From contig JAFEAF010000006.1 in NCBI GenBank assembly GCA_018266555.1, forward strand, positions 37,088 through 101,087: DNA of 64,000 nt, in the 5' to 3' direction. How positions within the stretch are numbered: the first letter of the stretch is position 1; every line of letters begins with the position of its first letter. The position numbers and the translations under genes were made by a program. This document shows, one piece after another, positions 15,744-26,500 of this stretch. This stretch comes from Bacteroidota bacterium. Its GTDB lineage: Bacteria; Bacteroidota; Bacteroidia; Chitinophagales; Chitinophagaceae. The notes below the pieces were generated by a model. It ran no database searches, had not been told where the DNA came from, and worked only from the letters and a program-made list of their open reading frames with translations.

Positions 15744-15925
15744 GCTCATTCAGTATTTTCTTTGAAAGCCTGATAATTTTAAAAAAAATTTTCTCCTGTT
15801 AAATATTTATTTGAGCTTCGTAAAGGTTTTTGTTTCAGAACTTCAGATACAAATTTTGAAGGACATTTTTAATATAAGAAAGAGAGAGATAAAAACTGAT
15901 AAGTAAATCAATTTAAATTTTTTTT

Positions 15926-16363
15926 ATGACAACATTAAATGTCTATTTGACATTTAATGGAAATTGCGAACAGGCATTTAATTTTTACAAGTCCGTATTT
16001 GGCGGCGAGTTCGCTTTTATCGGGCGTTTTAAAGATATGCCCGAAGGTGGCGGAAAACCTGTTCCCCCTGAAGATGCTGAAAAGGTTATGCATGTCTCGC
16101 TTCCCATTAGTAAAGAAACTGTTTTAATGGCCAGCGACACCGGTGGCGAGTGGGCTTCCTCTTTTTCTAAGGGTAACAATTTCTCCATTTCCATTACTAC
16201 GGATAGTAAAGAAAATGCTGATAAACTATTTGCCGGTCTTTCTGCCGAAGGGCAGGTAACTATGGCGATGAATAAAACTTTTTGGGGCGATTACTTTGGC
16301 ATGTTTACTGATAAATTTGGTATTAATTGGATGGTGAGCTTTAATAAAGGTCAAAACCAGTAA
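15926..16363 (+). CDS. VOC-superfamily protein, PhnB-like
   Basis: A 145-residue protein of the glyoxalase/bleomycin-resistance fold (PhnB-like subgroup). Typical features are the start LNVYLTFNGNCEQAFNFYKSVFGGE, the central HVSLPISKETVLMASD strand block and the ending WGDYFGMFTDKFGINWMVSF. Biochemical role of this subgroup is not established. Monocistronic by appearance, or cotranscribed with the DUF2200 gene 119 nt downstream. Confidence 0.85.
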   Translation: MTTLNVYLTFNGNCEQAFNFYKSVFGGEFAFIGRFKDMPEGGGKPVPPEDAEKVMHVSLPISKETVLMASDTGGEWASSFSKGNNFSISITTDSKENADKLFAGLSAEGQVTMAMNKTFWGDYFGMFTDKFGINWMVSFNKGQNQ

Positions 16364-16482
16364 GAAAAAGAAAAATAGAAACAACCCGCCTCCTAATAAA
16401 TTCATAGTTACTATTGAGCAAGACAGGCAGATATCAACGATCTGTATTTTTTTTGAAATTGCTTAACCGCCACTCAACCAAA

Positions 16483-16833
16483 ATGGATAATACAAGAGTA
16501 TTCAAAATGACTTTTGCCGGCGTTTACCCGATGTATATTCAGAAAGTGGAGAAAAAAGGGCGCAGCAAAGCAGAGGTAGATACCATTCTGTGTTGGCTGA
16601 CAGGATACACACCCAAAACCTTGCAGCAGCAAATTGACAAAAAAGTAGATTTGGAAACTTTTTTTTCAGCAGCCCCGCAGCTCAATCCTAATGTTTCAAA
16701 AATTACCGGCGTAATTTGCGGATACCGGGTGGAAGAAATAAAGGACAAACTCATGCAAAAGATCCGCTACATGGATAAGCTGATTGATGAATTGGCTAAA
16801 GGAAGGAAGATGGAGAAAATTTTAAGAACATGA
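16483..16833 (+). CDS. DUF2200-family protein
   Basis: A 116-residue cytosolic protein. The conserved blocks of DUF2200 are present: [20 protein letters not shown] near the N-terminus, the WLTGY element, and [12 protein letters not shown] followed by [18 protein letters not shown]. The ATG at 16483 is chosen because the family begins at this point; the longer reading frame starts at a TTG at 16414. Function unknown; family members are often found as single genes. Confidence 0.88.
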   Translation: MDNTRVFKMTFAGVYPMYIQKVEKKGRSKAEVDTILCWLTGYTPKTLQQQIDKKVDLETFFSAAPQLNPNVSKITGVICGYRVEEIKDKLMQKIRYMDKLIDELAKGRKMEKILRT

Positions 16834-17040
16834 CGGGAAGAAAAATTTTAATTAAAACAAAATCTCCAAATAGCAGGCTAAAATTTCCAGAGTTTTCGGT
16901 TTAAAATTTATCACATTCCTAAACTGCTTTTATCATTCTCAAAATAAAATCAGTTAACCGGCCTGCACTCTTTATACAAAAAGTATATTACATCCTTACT
17001 TATCTTTACTGCTCTTGTTTCGATACAAATAATAAACTAA

Positions 17041-18303
17041 ATGAAAGTTTTCAAATTCGGTGGGGCTTCTGTTAACAGTGTAGAACGGATTCAGAATCTT
17101 GGCTCCCTGCTTAAACAATTTTCCGGAGAAAAAATTATAGTAGTGGTTTCAGCTATGGGTAAAACCACAAATGCACTGGAAAAAGTCGTTGATTCATTTT
17201 ATAACGGAGATAAAACAACTGCACTTCAATTGCTGGAGCAAGTAAAAAAACAACACTGGAATACGGCAAAATATTTATTGGTAACAAATTACCTTGCCTG
17301 CGAAGCCAAGTTGAGAGATTTTTTTACGGAGGCCGAATGGCTGTTGCATGATAAACCTGAAAAAAGTTATGATTATTATTACGACCAGGTAGTTTGTATT
17401 GGTGAGCTGCTTTCCACATCCATTATCAGCGCATACCTGAATGAAATGGGTATTCCTAATTACTGGATTGATGTAAGGGATATTCTCCGCACTGATAATA
17501 ATTTCAGGGACGCAAATATTGACTGGGATTTTGCACAATCAAAAGTTCAAACTGTAATGGTACAGGTATTGCAGAAGTCTGATATTGTTTTAACACAGGG
17601 ATTCATTGGCACTACAGATGAAAATGAAAGTACTACGTTAGGCAGAGAAGGCAGCGATTATACAGCAGCTGTCTTTGCTAATATACTGAATGCAGAAAAA
17701 GTAACTATCTGGAAAGATGTGGAAGCGGTGATGAATGCTGATCCTAAACAATTCCCGGATGCGGTTCCGATTCATGAATTGAATTATAATGAGGTTATTG
17801 AAATGGCCTATTACGGTGCACAGGTTATTCACCCTAAAACCATCAAACCGCTCCAGAATAAGAACATCCCCTTGTATGTAAAATGTTTTTTAAATCCCTC
17901 CTTACCCGGCACCGTAATTCATCGACATACTTTAAAAAATTTACCCCCTATAATTGTACTGAAAGATAAACAAACCATGCTGAAATTTAGTACAAAAGAT
18001 TTTTCATTTATTGGTGAACATCACCTGGTGCAATTATATGGCTTATTTGAAAAATTGAAATTAAAACCCAACCTGACACAAAATGCTGCCATCAGTTTTA
18101 CCGCTGTATTGGATAATCATTTGGATAAAATAGAATCGCTTGCCATAGAATCCGCAGCAAATTTTAATGTACAGGTTACCAAAAATTTATCCCTGTTAAC
18201 AGTGCGGCATTACAATAAAATTTTGTTTGAGAAACTGACATCCGGCAAAAATATTCTTTTGCACCAGCAAACTCCTGATACCGTCCAGGTGGTGATACAA
18301 TAA
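17041..18303 (+). CDS. lysC: Aspartate kinase (monofunctional)
   Basis: Phosphorylates aspartate, the first step towards Lys, Thr, Met and diaminopimelate. The 420-residue protein starts with the nucleotide-binding KFGGASV block and contains TTLGREGSDYTAA (kinase domain) and a C-terminal ACT-like regulatory region of about 130 residues with weakly conserved features. Length is typical of single-domain aspartokinases. Unlike many Bacteroidota it is not fused to homoserine dehydrogenase. It is convergent with the L,D-transpeptidase gene. Confidence 0.93.
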   Translation: MKVFKFGGASVNSVERIQNLGSLLKQFSGEKIIVVVSAMGKTTNALEKVVDSFYNGDKTTALQLLEQVKKQHWNTAKYLLVTNYLACEAKLRDFFTEAEWLLHDKPEKSYDYYYDQVVCIGELLSTSIISAYLNEMGIPNYWIDVRDILRTDNNFRDANIDWDFAQSKVQTVMVQVLQKSDIVLTQGFIGTTDENESTTLGREGSDYTAAVFANILNAEKVTIWKDVEAVMNADPKQFPDAVPIHELNYNEVIEMAYYGAQVIHPKTIKPLQNKNIPLYVKCFLNPSLPGTVIHRHTLKNLPPIIVLKDKQTMLKFSTKDFSFIGEHHLVQLYGLFEKLKLKPNLTQNAAISFTAVLDNHLDKIESLAIESAANFNVQVTKNLSLLTVRHYNKILFEKLTSGKNILLHQQTPDTVQVVIQ

Positions 18304-18309
18304 TTTTTT

Positions 18310-19500
18310 TTAGGGAGCTTCCACCGTTACGGTCTGAATCATTTTTTTAGGTACCGGCCTGCCATTCAAAATGGCGGGTTCCCAGTTTGGCATCTTTTCC
18401 ATACGGGAAATCAATTCGTCATTGAAATCTTCATCATTCATTCCACGAAGCACTTTAAAATTCACCGGCATTCCGTCCGTATCTATTATAAATTCCACCT
18501 GTACATAAGCCTTGTTTACGCCGTCAGGTAAATACGGTGTCATTTCTTTACCCAGTTTATCAAGATAGGTCATGAACGCCTCGCCGCCACCGGGGTATTG
18601 TGGCCATTGAAGAACAGCATCTGGTAAGTTGGTTATTTTCCTGGTTCTGCGTTGTACCGGAATTCGTTTTTTGTCGGAATTTTCTTTTATCACAGGAGAT
18701 TTCTTTTCAGGTACATTATCTACTACATATTGCCCATCATCATCAATCATCACAACCGGCAATTGTTTATATTTTTCAAAATAATCATAAGCGTCTTCCA
18801 GCCTGGCTGCAAATTTTTTCAGGGATGGATTATCTTTTGAAAGATTATCAAGGTAGTTCATACTCCTGGAAACATTATACCGTACCGGGAATATATGCAC
18901 CGGGATAAAATCCTGTCCCTGGTCCTTAGCATGTGCTGCTAAAATATAAATCTCATCAATTTGCTGATCAGTCATCGGGATGCAGCCCACGGTAACGCAA
19001 CTTCCATGAATGTAAATATCGCTGCCGGGCTGTAAGGAATCGCTGAGTATCTGATCGGAAGCATTGGGATAGTTAATGCCCAGGGATAAGTAATAAGTAC
19101 TCCTGGGATTAAATTCATTGATATAATAAAATCCTTCCGGTACCTGGTAATCACCTTCCATTCTTTTCGGCCCCAGGGTGCCGGCTAATGCACAAATTTT
19201 ATATGTTTTAAACAAACGGAACGGATCGCTGATTTTATCCTTCACCCAAACTTCCAATTGACTGTCATACTTGAATGCACGGATATAAATATATTTTGCC
19301 GGCCATTTTAAATTTTTAGCTACAAATTGTTTTTGCAGTGTATCCTCTTTCTTATTCCAGGCAATACTGACATTCGGAAAGCTTTTCTGGTAATCTATAA
19401 AAGAAGCGGAAGTAGTTCCGCCTTTCTGCAGGGAAGGCTGGGCAAAAGCAGATACGATTCCACCGAAACAAACCGAAAGCGCACAGATGAGGTTTTTCAT
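18310..19500 (-). CDS. L,D-transpeptidase (YkuD) fused to a TonB C-terminal domain
   Basis: A 396-residue periplasmic protein: signal peptide 1-20, a YkuD-type domain at about 60-205, a polar linker rich in Lys/Arg, and a TonB C-terminal domain at about 297-395. The catalytic motif is intact (H165-G-S-C-V-T-V-G-C173). The second domain has the PQYPGGGEAFMTYLDKLGK, VEFIIDTDGMPVNFKVLRG and MPNWEPAILNGRPV blocks. YkuD enzymes cross-link peptidoglycan or attach proteins to it; the TonB_C domain normally contacts outer-membrane receptors. The pairing suggests an enzyme positioned between wall and outer membrane. Confidence 0.85.
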   Translation of the reverse strand: MKNLICALSVCFGGIVSAFAQPSLQKGGTTSASFIDYQKSFPNVSIAWNKKEDTLQKQFVAKNLKWPAKYIYIRAFKYDSQLEVWVKDKISDPFRLFKTYKICALAGTLGPKRMEGDYQVPEGFYYINEFNPRSTYYLSLGINYPNASDQILSDSLQPGSDIYIHGSCVTVGCIPMTDQQIDEIYILAAHAKDQGQDFIPVHIFPVRYNVSRSMNYLDNLSKDNPSLKKFAARLEDAYDYFEKYKQLPVVMIDDDGQYVVDNVPEKKSPVIKENSDKKRIPVQRRTRKITNLPDAVLQWPQYPGGGEAFMTYLDKLGKEMTPYLPDGVNKAYVQVEFIIDTDGMPVNFKVLRGMNDEDFNDELISRMEKMPNWEPAILNGRPVPKKMIQTVTVEAP

Positions 19501-19613
19501 TATTAATTTATTGGGTTACTAACGTAAAAAAATACAGTTTTATTTCCGTAAAAAAACAAATGATTTGTAAAGATACAAACTGATGGCTGATGCAGGAATC
19601 CGGACGTACAATC

Positions 19614-19648
19614 TACGATATACGATGTATGATTTACTATTTACAATT
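19614..19648. repeat. Degenerate heptamer tract between ldt and hpd
   Basis: Five 7-bp units in register: TACGATA, TACGATG, TATGATT, TACTATT and TACAATT. No gene occupies the 208-nt gap it lies in. Same period as the tracts in valS, hutU and bshC but a different consensus. Confidence 0.8.
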
Positions 19649-19708
19649 TCTGAAGTAAATGTAAAATAACCTTAATTACCCATTGCAAATTGACTTATGC
19701 CTTATGGC

Positions 19709-20842
19709 TCACAAATTCCCCCTCGCTTCCTGCTCTCTTTCCAATGCCTCAAATAAAGCTTTGAAATTCCCTTTACCAAAACTTTTTGCTCCTTTTCGCT
19801 GAATAATCTCGAAAAACAAAGTGGGGCGATCCTGAACGGCCTTACTGAATACCTGTAATAAATAGCCTTCCTCATCCCGGTCCACAAGAATTCCTAATTC
19901 CTGCAATGGAGCCAGATCTTCATCTATTTTCCCAATACGTTGCGGTAATGAATCGTAATATGTAGCAGGAACCTTTAAAAATTCCACCCCCCGGTTTCTT
20001 AATTCCATTACCGTTTTTACTATATTATTTGTTGCAATTGCCACATGCTGCACTCCTTCCCCGTCATAAAATTCCAGGTATTCTTCTACCTGCGATTTCT
20101 TTTTCCCTTCTGCAGGTTCATTAATTGGAAATTTTACAAATCCATTTCCGTTACTCATCACCTTACTCATCAAAGCCGAGTATTCTGTTGAAATATCTTT
20201 ATCATCAAAGGAAAGAATATTTTTAAACCCCATCACCTCTTCATAAAATTTTACCCAGAGATCCATCTGGTTCCAGCCAACATTTCCCACACAATGATCC
20301 ACATAAAGAAGCCCCGTATCCGCAGGTTGAAAATGCGGATTACTCCATGCACGATAACCCGGTATGAAAGCGCCACCGTAATTTTTTCTTTCTATAAAAA
20401 GGTGTATGGTTTCTCCATAAGTATGGATGCCGCTCATTACTACTTCGCCGTTATCATCTTTAAGATGTTGCGGCACCATATAACTTTTAGCGCCTCGTTT
20501 TGTTGTTTCCTTCCAGGCACTTTCTGCATCATCCACACGAAGCGCCAGCATTTTTACACCGTCTCCATGCTTGTTTGCATGATGGGCTATTTCATGATCA
20601 GCCCGTAGTGCTGTGGTTAAGACAAATGTGAGTTTATTTTGACGTACTGCATAACTCACTTTATTCTTCTCTCCTGTTTCAGGTCCAGAATAAGCTAATG
20701 CCTGGAATCCAAAAGCACTCATATAATAATGAGCTGCCTGTTTCGCATTGCCAACATAAAATTCTACATAATCGGTTCCCTGTAAGGGAAGAAAGTCATT
20801 TTGCGTTGTTGCTTTTTTATCGGGGATCGTTGTTGTTTTCAT
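19709..20842 (-). CDS. hpd: 4-Hydroxyphenylpyruvate dioxygenase
   Basis: Fe(II) dioxygenase converting 4-hydroxyphenylpyruvate to homogentisate in Tyr/Phe breakdown. With the ATG at 20842 the protein is 377 residues, normal length; an in-frame start at 20926 would add 28 nonconserved residues. Iron ligands are recognisable: His in VDHCVGNV, His in GVQHVAIATNNI and Glu in PTLFFEIIQRKG. The C-terminal helix GKGNFKALFEALEREQ is the usual gating helix. It is divergent from purK; no other homogentisate-pathway gene is adjacent. Confidence 0.95.
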   Translation of the reverse strand: MKTTTIPDKKATTQNDFLPLQGTDYVEFYVGNAKQAAHYYMSAFGFQALAYSGPETGEKNKVSYAVRQNKLTFVLTTALRADHEIAHHANKHGDGVKMLALRVDDAESAWKETTKRGAKSYMVPQHLKDDNGEVVMSGIHTYGETIHLFIERKNYGGAFIPGYRAWSNPHFQPADTGLLYVDHCVGNVGWNQMDLWVKFYEEVMGFKNILSFDDKDISTEYSALMSKVMSNGNGFVKFPINEPAEGKKKSQVEEYLEFYDGEGVQHVAIATNNIVKTVMELRNRGVEFLKVPATYYDSLPQRIGKIDEDLAPLQELGILVDRDEEGYLLQVFSKAVQDRPTLFFEIIQRKGAKSFGKGNFKALFEALEREQEARGNL

Positions 20843-21072
20843 GATTTTGAAATCCGTTAAAGCCGGACAATTTTTGTTGAATAAAAAAATTAAGAAAAAT
20901 AATTCCAATAGAGAGGCAGATGGCATATCAGTGACCCATAGCCAGCGTTTCCATCAGCAATGGAAAGATAGAGCGATGATCAGTAAACAGCTTATGTGGA
21001 TAATCCGGTCGCATAAGACAAAATTAAAAAAAGTATTGAAGATTGTTTCTTAAAGGCTCATGCCACCTTCCC

Positions 21073-21080
21073 TATCTTTG
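21073..21080 (+). promoter_or_regulatory. -7 box directly before the purK start
   Basis: TATCTTTG matches TAnnTTTG exactly and ends four bases before the ATG at 21085. As at valS and msrC, transcription would begin at or near the start codon. It also argues against the earlier in-frame start at 21043. Confidence 0.5.
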
Positions 21081-21084
21081 CGCC

Positions 21085-22224
21085 ATGCAAAATCCTTCGT
21101 CTGTGCTTAGGGTCGGAATTCTCGGTGGTGGTCAATTAGGAAGAATGTTATTGCAGGCTGCGGCCAATTACCCGGTAGAAACCAGGGTAATGGAAAACGA
21201 CCCCGAATGTCCGGCAGGCCATCTTTGCCATCATTTTGTAAAAGGAGATATTAAAAATTTTGATGACGTTCTTCAATTCGGGAAAGGCCTGGATGCCCTT
21301 ACCATCGAAATTGAAAATGTAAATGTGGAAGCACTGGAGCAATTAGAAAAAGAGGGCGTAAAAATTTTCCCAAAACCTTCTGTGCTTCGAATTATCCGGG
21401 ATAAAATTTTACAAAAACAATATTATCAGCAACACCAGATACCCACTGCTTCATTTGTGATTACACAAAATTCTGAAGATTTAAAAAAACAGGAATCTTT
21501 TTTACCGGCCGTGCATAAACTTGCTACCGGCGGATATGACGGCCGTGGTGTGCAGATTATTCGCAGTAAGGAAGAATTTGAAAAAGGTTTTGATGAGCTT
21601 TCCGTTCTTGAAAAACTGATTCCTGTTCAAAAAGAGATTGCAGTTTTAGTCGCTATTAATGAAAAAAAAGAAACTGCCTTGTACCCTCCCGTAGAAATGC
21701 ATTTTGATCCTGTACTTAATTTATTGGATTACCAGCTTTGCCCTGCAGGCATCACTACTCCCACACTTTACAAAGTGGAAGCCATTGCACTTACTGTAGC
21801 AAAAAATTTCAACTCTCCCGGTTTATTTGCAGTAGAAATGTTTGTGGATAAAAATGGAGATGTGTTTGTAAATGAAACAGCGCCCCGGGTGCACAACAGC
21901 GGACATCATACCATTGAAGCGCATTATTGTTCGCAATTTGATATGCTGTGGAGAATATTGCTGGGATATCCGATGGGAAATACAAAACAGGTACTTGATT
22001 CAGTAATGATCAATCTAATTGGTAATAACGGATATTCAGGCCCGGCAATTTATGAAGGACTTGATGTGGTTTTAAAGATGGAAAATGCATTCGTCCACAT
22101 TTATGGTAAAAAAGAAACAAAGCCCGGAAGAAAAATGGGCCATATAACCATCATAAGCCGGGAAAAGCAGGACCTGCTGCACAAGGCCAACCAGGTGAAA
22201 CATTCCATAAAAATAATTTCCTGA
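21085..22224 (+). CDS. purK: N5-carboxyaminoimidazole ribonucleotide synthase
   Basis: ATP-grasp enzyme that carboxylates AIR in purine synthesis. The 379-residue protein opens with LRVGILGGGQLGRMLLQAA, then shows the KLATGGYDGRGVQII ATP-grasp block and the metal-binding FAVEMFVDKNGDVFVNETAPRVHNSGH region. The start at 21085 is chosen from the family start and the promoter position. Its partner purE is 5.8 kb away on the same strand, with the efflux operon between them on the other strand. Confidence 0.95.
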   Translation: MQNPSSVLRVGILGGGQLGRMLLQAAANYPVETRVMENDPECPAGHLCHHFVKGDIKNFDDVLQFGKGLDALTIEIENVNVEALEQLEKEGVKIFPKPSVLRIIRDKILQKQYYQQHQIPTASFVITQNSEDLKKQESFLPAVHKLATGGYDGRGVQIIRSKEEFEKGFDELSVLEKLIPVQKEIAVLVAINEKKETALYPPVEMHFDPVLNLLDYQLCPAGITTPTLYKVEAIALTVAKNFNSPGLFAVEMFVDKNGDVFVNETAPRVHNSGHHTIEAHYCSQFDMLWRILLGYPMGNTKQVLDSVMINLIGNNGYSGPAIYEGLDVVLKMENAFVHIYGKKETKPGRKMGHITIISREKQDLLHKANQVKHSIKIIS

Positions 22225-22225
22225 T

Positions 22226-23539
22226 TTAAAATTTGATCTGGTTTGCCAGTCTTTTCAATTCCACTTCCGATGATTTTGCTGCAAAGCTCAGGTTCGTGAG
22301 AGTATAAGATGCATCTTCAAAACTTTGCTGTGCCTGTTTCACTTCAAGTATGGTTGCCTGCCTCAATTGAAAACGCATCAGGACGAGGTCTAAAAGTTTT
22401 CCGGCCAAAACAACATTTTGTTGTTGCGTTTCGATCTGTTGCAACCCATTGCTATATGCCTGGAAAGTTTTTACAGCATTGGCTGTGTAGTCCCTGATCA
22501 AAATATCTTTTTCCAACGCTGCATTTTTAATATTTATATCAGCAACTTTTTTTTGCCTCTTATAAATACTGCCGTTGTAAATAGGAATACTAAGTCGTAA
22601 CCCGCCGGAAAAGCCATTGGACTGATTTAATAATAATTGTCCTGCGGAAATTTGCGAGCGGTTATAAGAATATGAAGTGGATGCACTCAATGTAGGATAA
22701 CGCTGCGCTTCTGTTTCTTTGGAGATAAGTTGACTAATCCTGATTTGTTTATCTGCAGCAATGATGTCGGCATTATTTCTGAGGCTGTTTAAAATATCGC
22801 CCAGTGTTACCGAATTATCCACTATGATAGTATCTGTAATATTGATTAATGAATCAGGTTTCAACGTAAGCAATTGAAGCAATGCCGTTTTGGATTGGTC
22901 AATAGCCAGTTGTTGTGATTGTTTGGCCTGGAGTAATGAATTCAGGTCTAACTGTGATTGAAAAAGATCTGCATTATTAGCCATGCCTACATTCTGTTGT
23001 GTCTTTACAATGTCCAGTCTTTTTTGTGAAGCATCAATAGAATGATCAATTGTTTTCAGGTAGCTTTCCTGGCGGATGATATCGTAATATGCCGTCATTA
23101 CAGCAGCTACTACATCCTGTATTTGCGCATTGAGGTATTCTTCACTTTGGGCCTGTAATTCTTCTAATCTTTTTTTTGTAGTGATCACCCTGGATCCGTT
23201 GTATAATAAAATACTTGCAGTAAGGCCGGTATTAAGTGTATTTCCAACCGCACCCGAACGCTTGATGATTACACCGGTATTTAATTTTTGATTTACACCC
23301 GTAACCTGTTCATTATCGGAAATGGTGCTGTTAATCACCGGCAATCCACCCGCTACTCCGATATTATTATTGGTCTCAGTGATCTGAACATTATTTTTCA
23401 ACACCTGGATATCGAGGCTGTTTTTCAGTGCAATGCTGATTGCATCAGGCAGGCGGAGCGTTTGCGATGACCCGGTAACAGAAAAAAGTATACCTGCAAT
23501 TATTCCTGGAAAATAATTTATCTTTTTTTTCGCCAACAT
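22226..23539 (-). CDS. TolC-family outer-membrane efflux protein
   Basis: Outer-membrane channel of a tripartite efflux pump. A 437-residue protein with signal peptide (likely cleavage after TGSSQ), two OEP repeats of long helices with heptad patterns, and conserved residues around LRLPDAISIALKNSLDIQVLKNN. The ATG at 23539 is preferred to a TTG at 23572 that overlaps the RND gene. It is last in the order adaptor, pump, channel. It is convergent with purK, one base apart. Confidence 0.9.
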   Translation of the reverse strand: MLAKKKINYFPGIIAGILFSVTGSSQTLRLPDAISIALKNSLDIQVLKNNVQITETNNNIGVAGGLPVINSTISDNEQVTGVNQKLNTGVIIKRSGAVGNTLNTGLTASILLYNGSRVITTKKRLEELQAQSEEYLNAQIQDVVAAVMTAYYDIIRQESYLKTIDHSIDASQKRLDIVKTQQNVGMANNADLFQSQLDLNSLLQAKQSQQLAIDQSKTALLQLLTLKPDSLINITDTIIVDNSVTLGDILNSLRNNADIIAADKQIRISQLISKETEAQRYPTLSASTSYSYNRSQISAGQLLLNQSNGFSGGLRLSIPIYNGSIYKRQKKVADINIKNAALEKDILIRDYTANAVKTFQAYSNGLQQIETQQQNVVLAGKLLDLVLMRFQLRQATILEVKQAQQSFEDASYTLTNLSFAAKSSEVELKRLANQIKF

Positions 23540-23564
23540 AAAAGTGTTCTTATTGAAAAAATCA

Positions 23565-26500
23565 TTAGTCAATTTCTCCCCGCATTTGTTTATCTATTTC
23601 CTCGGTGGTTTTATGTTTACCGGAAACATAGGTATAAACTGCCGGTATAACAAACAAAGTCAATATCAATGAAAATAAAATTCCGCAAACTACCACGATA
23701 CCCAAAGGAATCCGGCTGGTGGAGGAAGCGCCAAGGCTTAATGCAATGGGAAGTGCTCCCAGGGATGTGGCCAGGCTCGTCATTAAAATAGGGCGGAGCC
23801 TTTGTGAAGCGGCTTCAAAAACTGCATCTTTTTTGGACATTCCTTTAGCCCGTTTCTGGTTGGCAAATTCAACAATCAGGATTCCATTCTTGGTTACTAA
23901 CCCAATAAGCATGATCATTCCGATTTCAGAAAATATATTCAATGTTTGTCCGAAAATCCATAGGCTTAATAAGGCCCCGCTTAAAGCTAACGGTACCGTA
24001 ACCATAATAGTGAGCGGATCCCTGAAGCTTTCAAACTGCGCAGAAAGAATCAGGTAAATCAATACCAGAGCCAACACAAAAGCAAAAACAATATTGGAAG
24101 AACTTTCTGCATAATCCCTGGAAGGACCTGAAAGTGCTGTTTGATAGCTTTCATCTAATAATTTATTTGCAATATTATGCATTGCCTGAATGCCATCGCC
24201 AATAGTATAACCTTCGGCGAGTGATGCTGAAATGGTTGCAGCTTTGTACCTGTTGAAATGGTATAAAGTTGCAGGGCTGGTACTTTCCTGCATTCTTACA
24301 ACAGCATTCAATGGAATAAGTTGACCTGCATTATTTCTTACAAAAAGATCACTGATATCCTGCGGTTTGTTCCGGTCTGCCCGGTCCACTTGTGCAATCA
24401 CAGAATATTGATAACCGCCCTGGATATAATATGCTAACCGGCCTCCGCTGAATGCAGACTGCAATGCTGCTATAACATCCTGCGTAGATAAACCAAGATC
24501 TTTTATTTTCATCCGGTCCACTGTTAGCTGCAGCTCCGGTGTATTAAATTTCAGATTCACATCCACATTCGCAAATGTTTTGTCTTTTCTTGCTGCATCC
24601 AAAAATTTCGGAATCATATCATGCAGCTTATTTAAATCCTGGTTTTGTAAAATAAATTGTACCGGCAGGCTGCCCCTGGATCCAAGCCCGACAGCGATGG
24701 TTTGCTCCTGAATGGCAAATATCCTGGCGCCATTGAATCTTGAGAGTTTACTTTGAATATCATTTGCAATTTCGTTTTGAGTTCGCTTTCTATCCTCTGG
24801 AGGTACTAATCCGAGGCGGGGCATTGAAGAATTATTTGCACCGCCGGCTGGAGTACGGGCAAATACAAAATCTCTTTCAGGAATAGAATCATACAGGTAA
24901 TCAATAAAAGGATCCACAATTTTTACCATAGCGCCATAACTCGTTCCTTGCGGAGCCGTCATGCTAAAACGTACGCTGCTTTTATCTTCCAACGGAGCCA
25001 ATTCACTTTTAAGATTGGTAAATGAAAGCCAGATCAGGAATCCGCAAATGGCAATGATCACCCAACTGAACCACCGGATATTAAAAAATCCTTTTAAAAG
25101 TTTTTCATACCCGTTTTCTATTCCTCTGAAAAAAGGCTCGGTCTTGTGATAAAAGCGGCCATGCCCTGCTCTTTTTCGGGTCAATAATACATTCAACACC
25201 GGGGTAATGGTCAGTGAAACAAATGCAGATATCAACACAGCAGCGGCCAGCACCACTCCAAACTCCCGGAACAAACGTCCGACAAAACCTTCCAAAAAAA
25301 TTACAGGCAGAAAAACTATGGCAAGCGTAATAGAAGTGGAGATCACTGCAAAAAATATTTCTTTACTTCCCTCTACTGCAGCTTTATGTATGGGCAATCC
25401 TTTTTCAATTTTCCTGAAAATATTTTCAGTTACCACAATTCCATCATCCACTACAAGGCCTGTTGCCAATACGATAGCCAGCAAGGTTAATATATTGAAT
25501 GTAAAGCCGGCGACATACATAATAAAAAAAGTAGCTATAAGAGAAATGGGGATATCAATTAAAGGGCGGATAGCAATCAGCCAATCCCGGAAGAAAAAGA
25601 AAATAACCAATATCACCAGTGCAAATGCAATAGCCAATGTGTCTTCCACTTCATGAAGTGATTGCCGGATATTGATAGTGTTATCAATTAAAACACTGAA
25701 CTGAATATCCGACTTGTTGTTTTTCTCAATTTGATCCAGCTTTTTATAAAATTCATCTGCAATGGCAATATTGTTGGCCCCTGGCTGCGGAATAATGGCA
25801 AGACCCACCGCATTCACCCCGTTATATTTCCAGTTTTGTTCTAAATCTTCCGGGCCTACTTCTACACGGGCTACATCACTCAACCGTACAATGCCGGAAC
25901 TGTCTTCTTTAATAATCAAATTTCTAAACTGTTCTTCCGAAGTCAACCTGCCTAATACACGAATGGTCAATTCAGTATTATTACCATAAATTTTTCCCGG
26001 CGGCAATTCAATATTTTCTTTATTTAATGAAGTGCTGATATCCGTAAATGCCACTTTGTAAGAATTCATTTTATCGGGGTTAAGCCAGATACGCATGGCA
26101 TATCTTTTTTGCCCGAAAATATTTACAGCACTTACCTGGCTGATGGTTTGAAACTGCTGTTGCAATACATTCTCCGCATAGTCACTTAATTCCAGCAGGT
26201 TTTTAGTTTTGCTCTGAACAGCAAGGATCAAAATAAAATCACTATTGGCATCTGATTTTGTAACTACAGGCGGCGCATCAATATCCTGCGGTAAACCACG
26301 GGCAGCCTGGCTCACTTTATCCCGTACATCGCTGGCAGCGGCTTCGAGATCAGTGCCTAGATTGAATTCCACGCTTATTTGGCTCGAACCTAAACTGCTG
26401 GAAGATGTAATCGTACGGATACCGGGGATACCATTGATTTGCTTTTCCAACACTTCGGTAACCCGGCTTTCAATAATATCTGGATTAGCACCGGTGTATG

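Noticed and set aside
25207-25656. A 149-codon reading frame antisense to the RND pump gene
   Set aside because: It is the complement of a conserved, intact gene; the long frame follows from codon composition.
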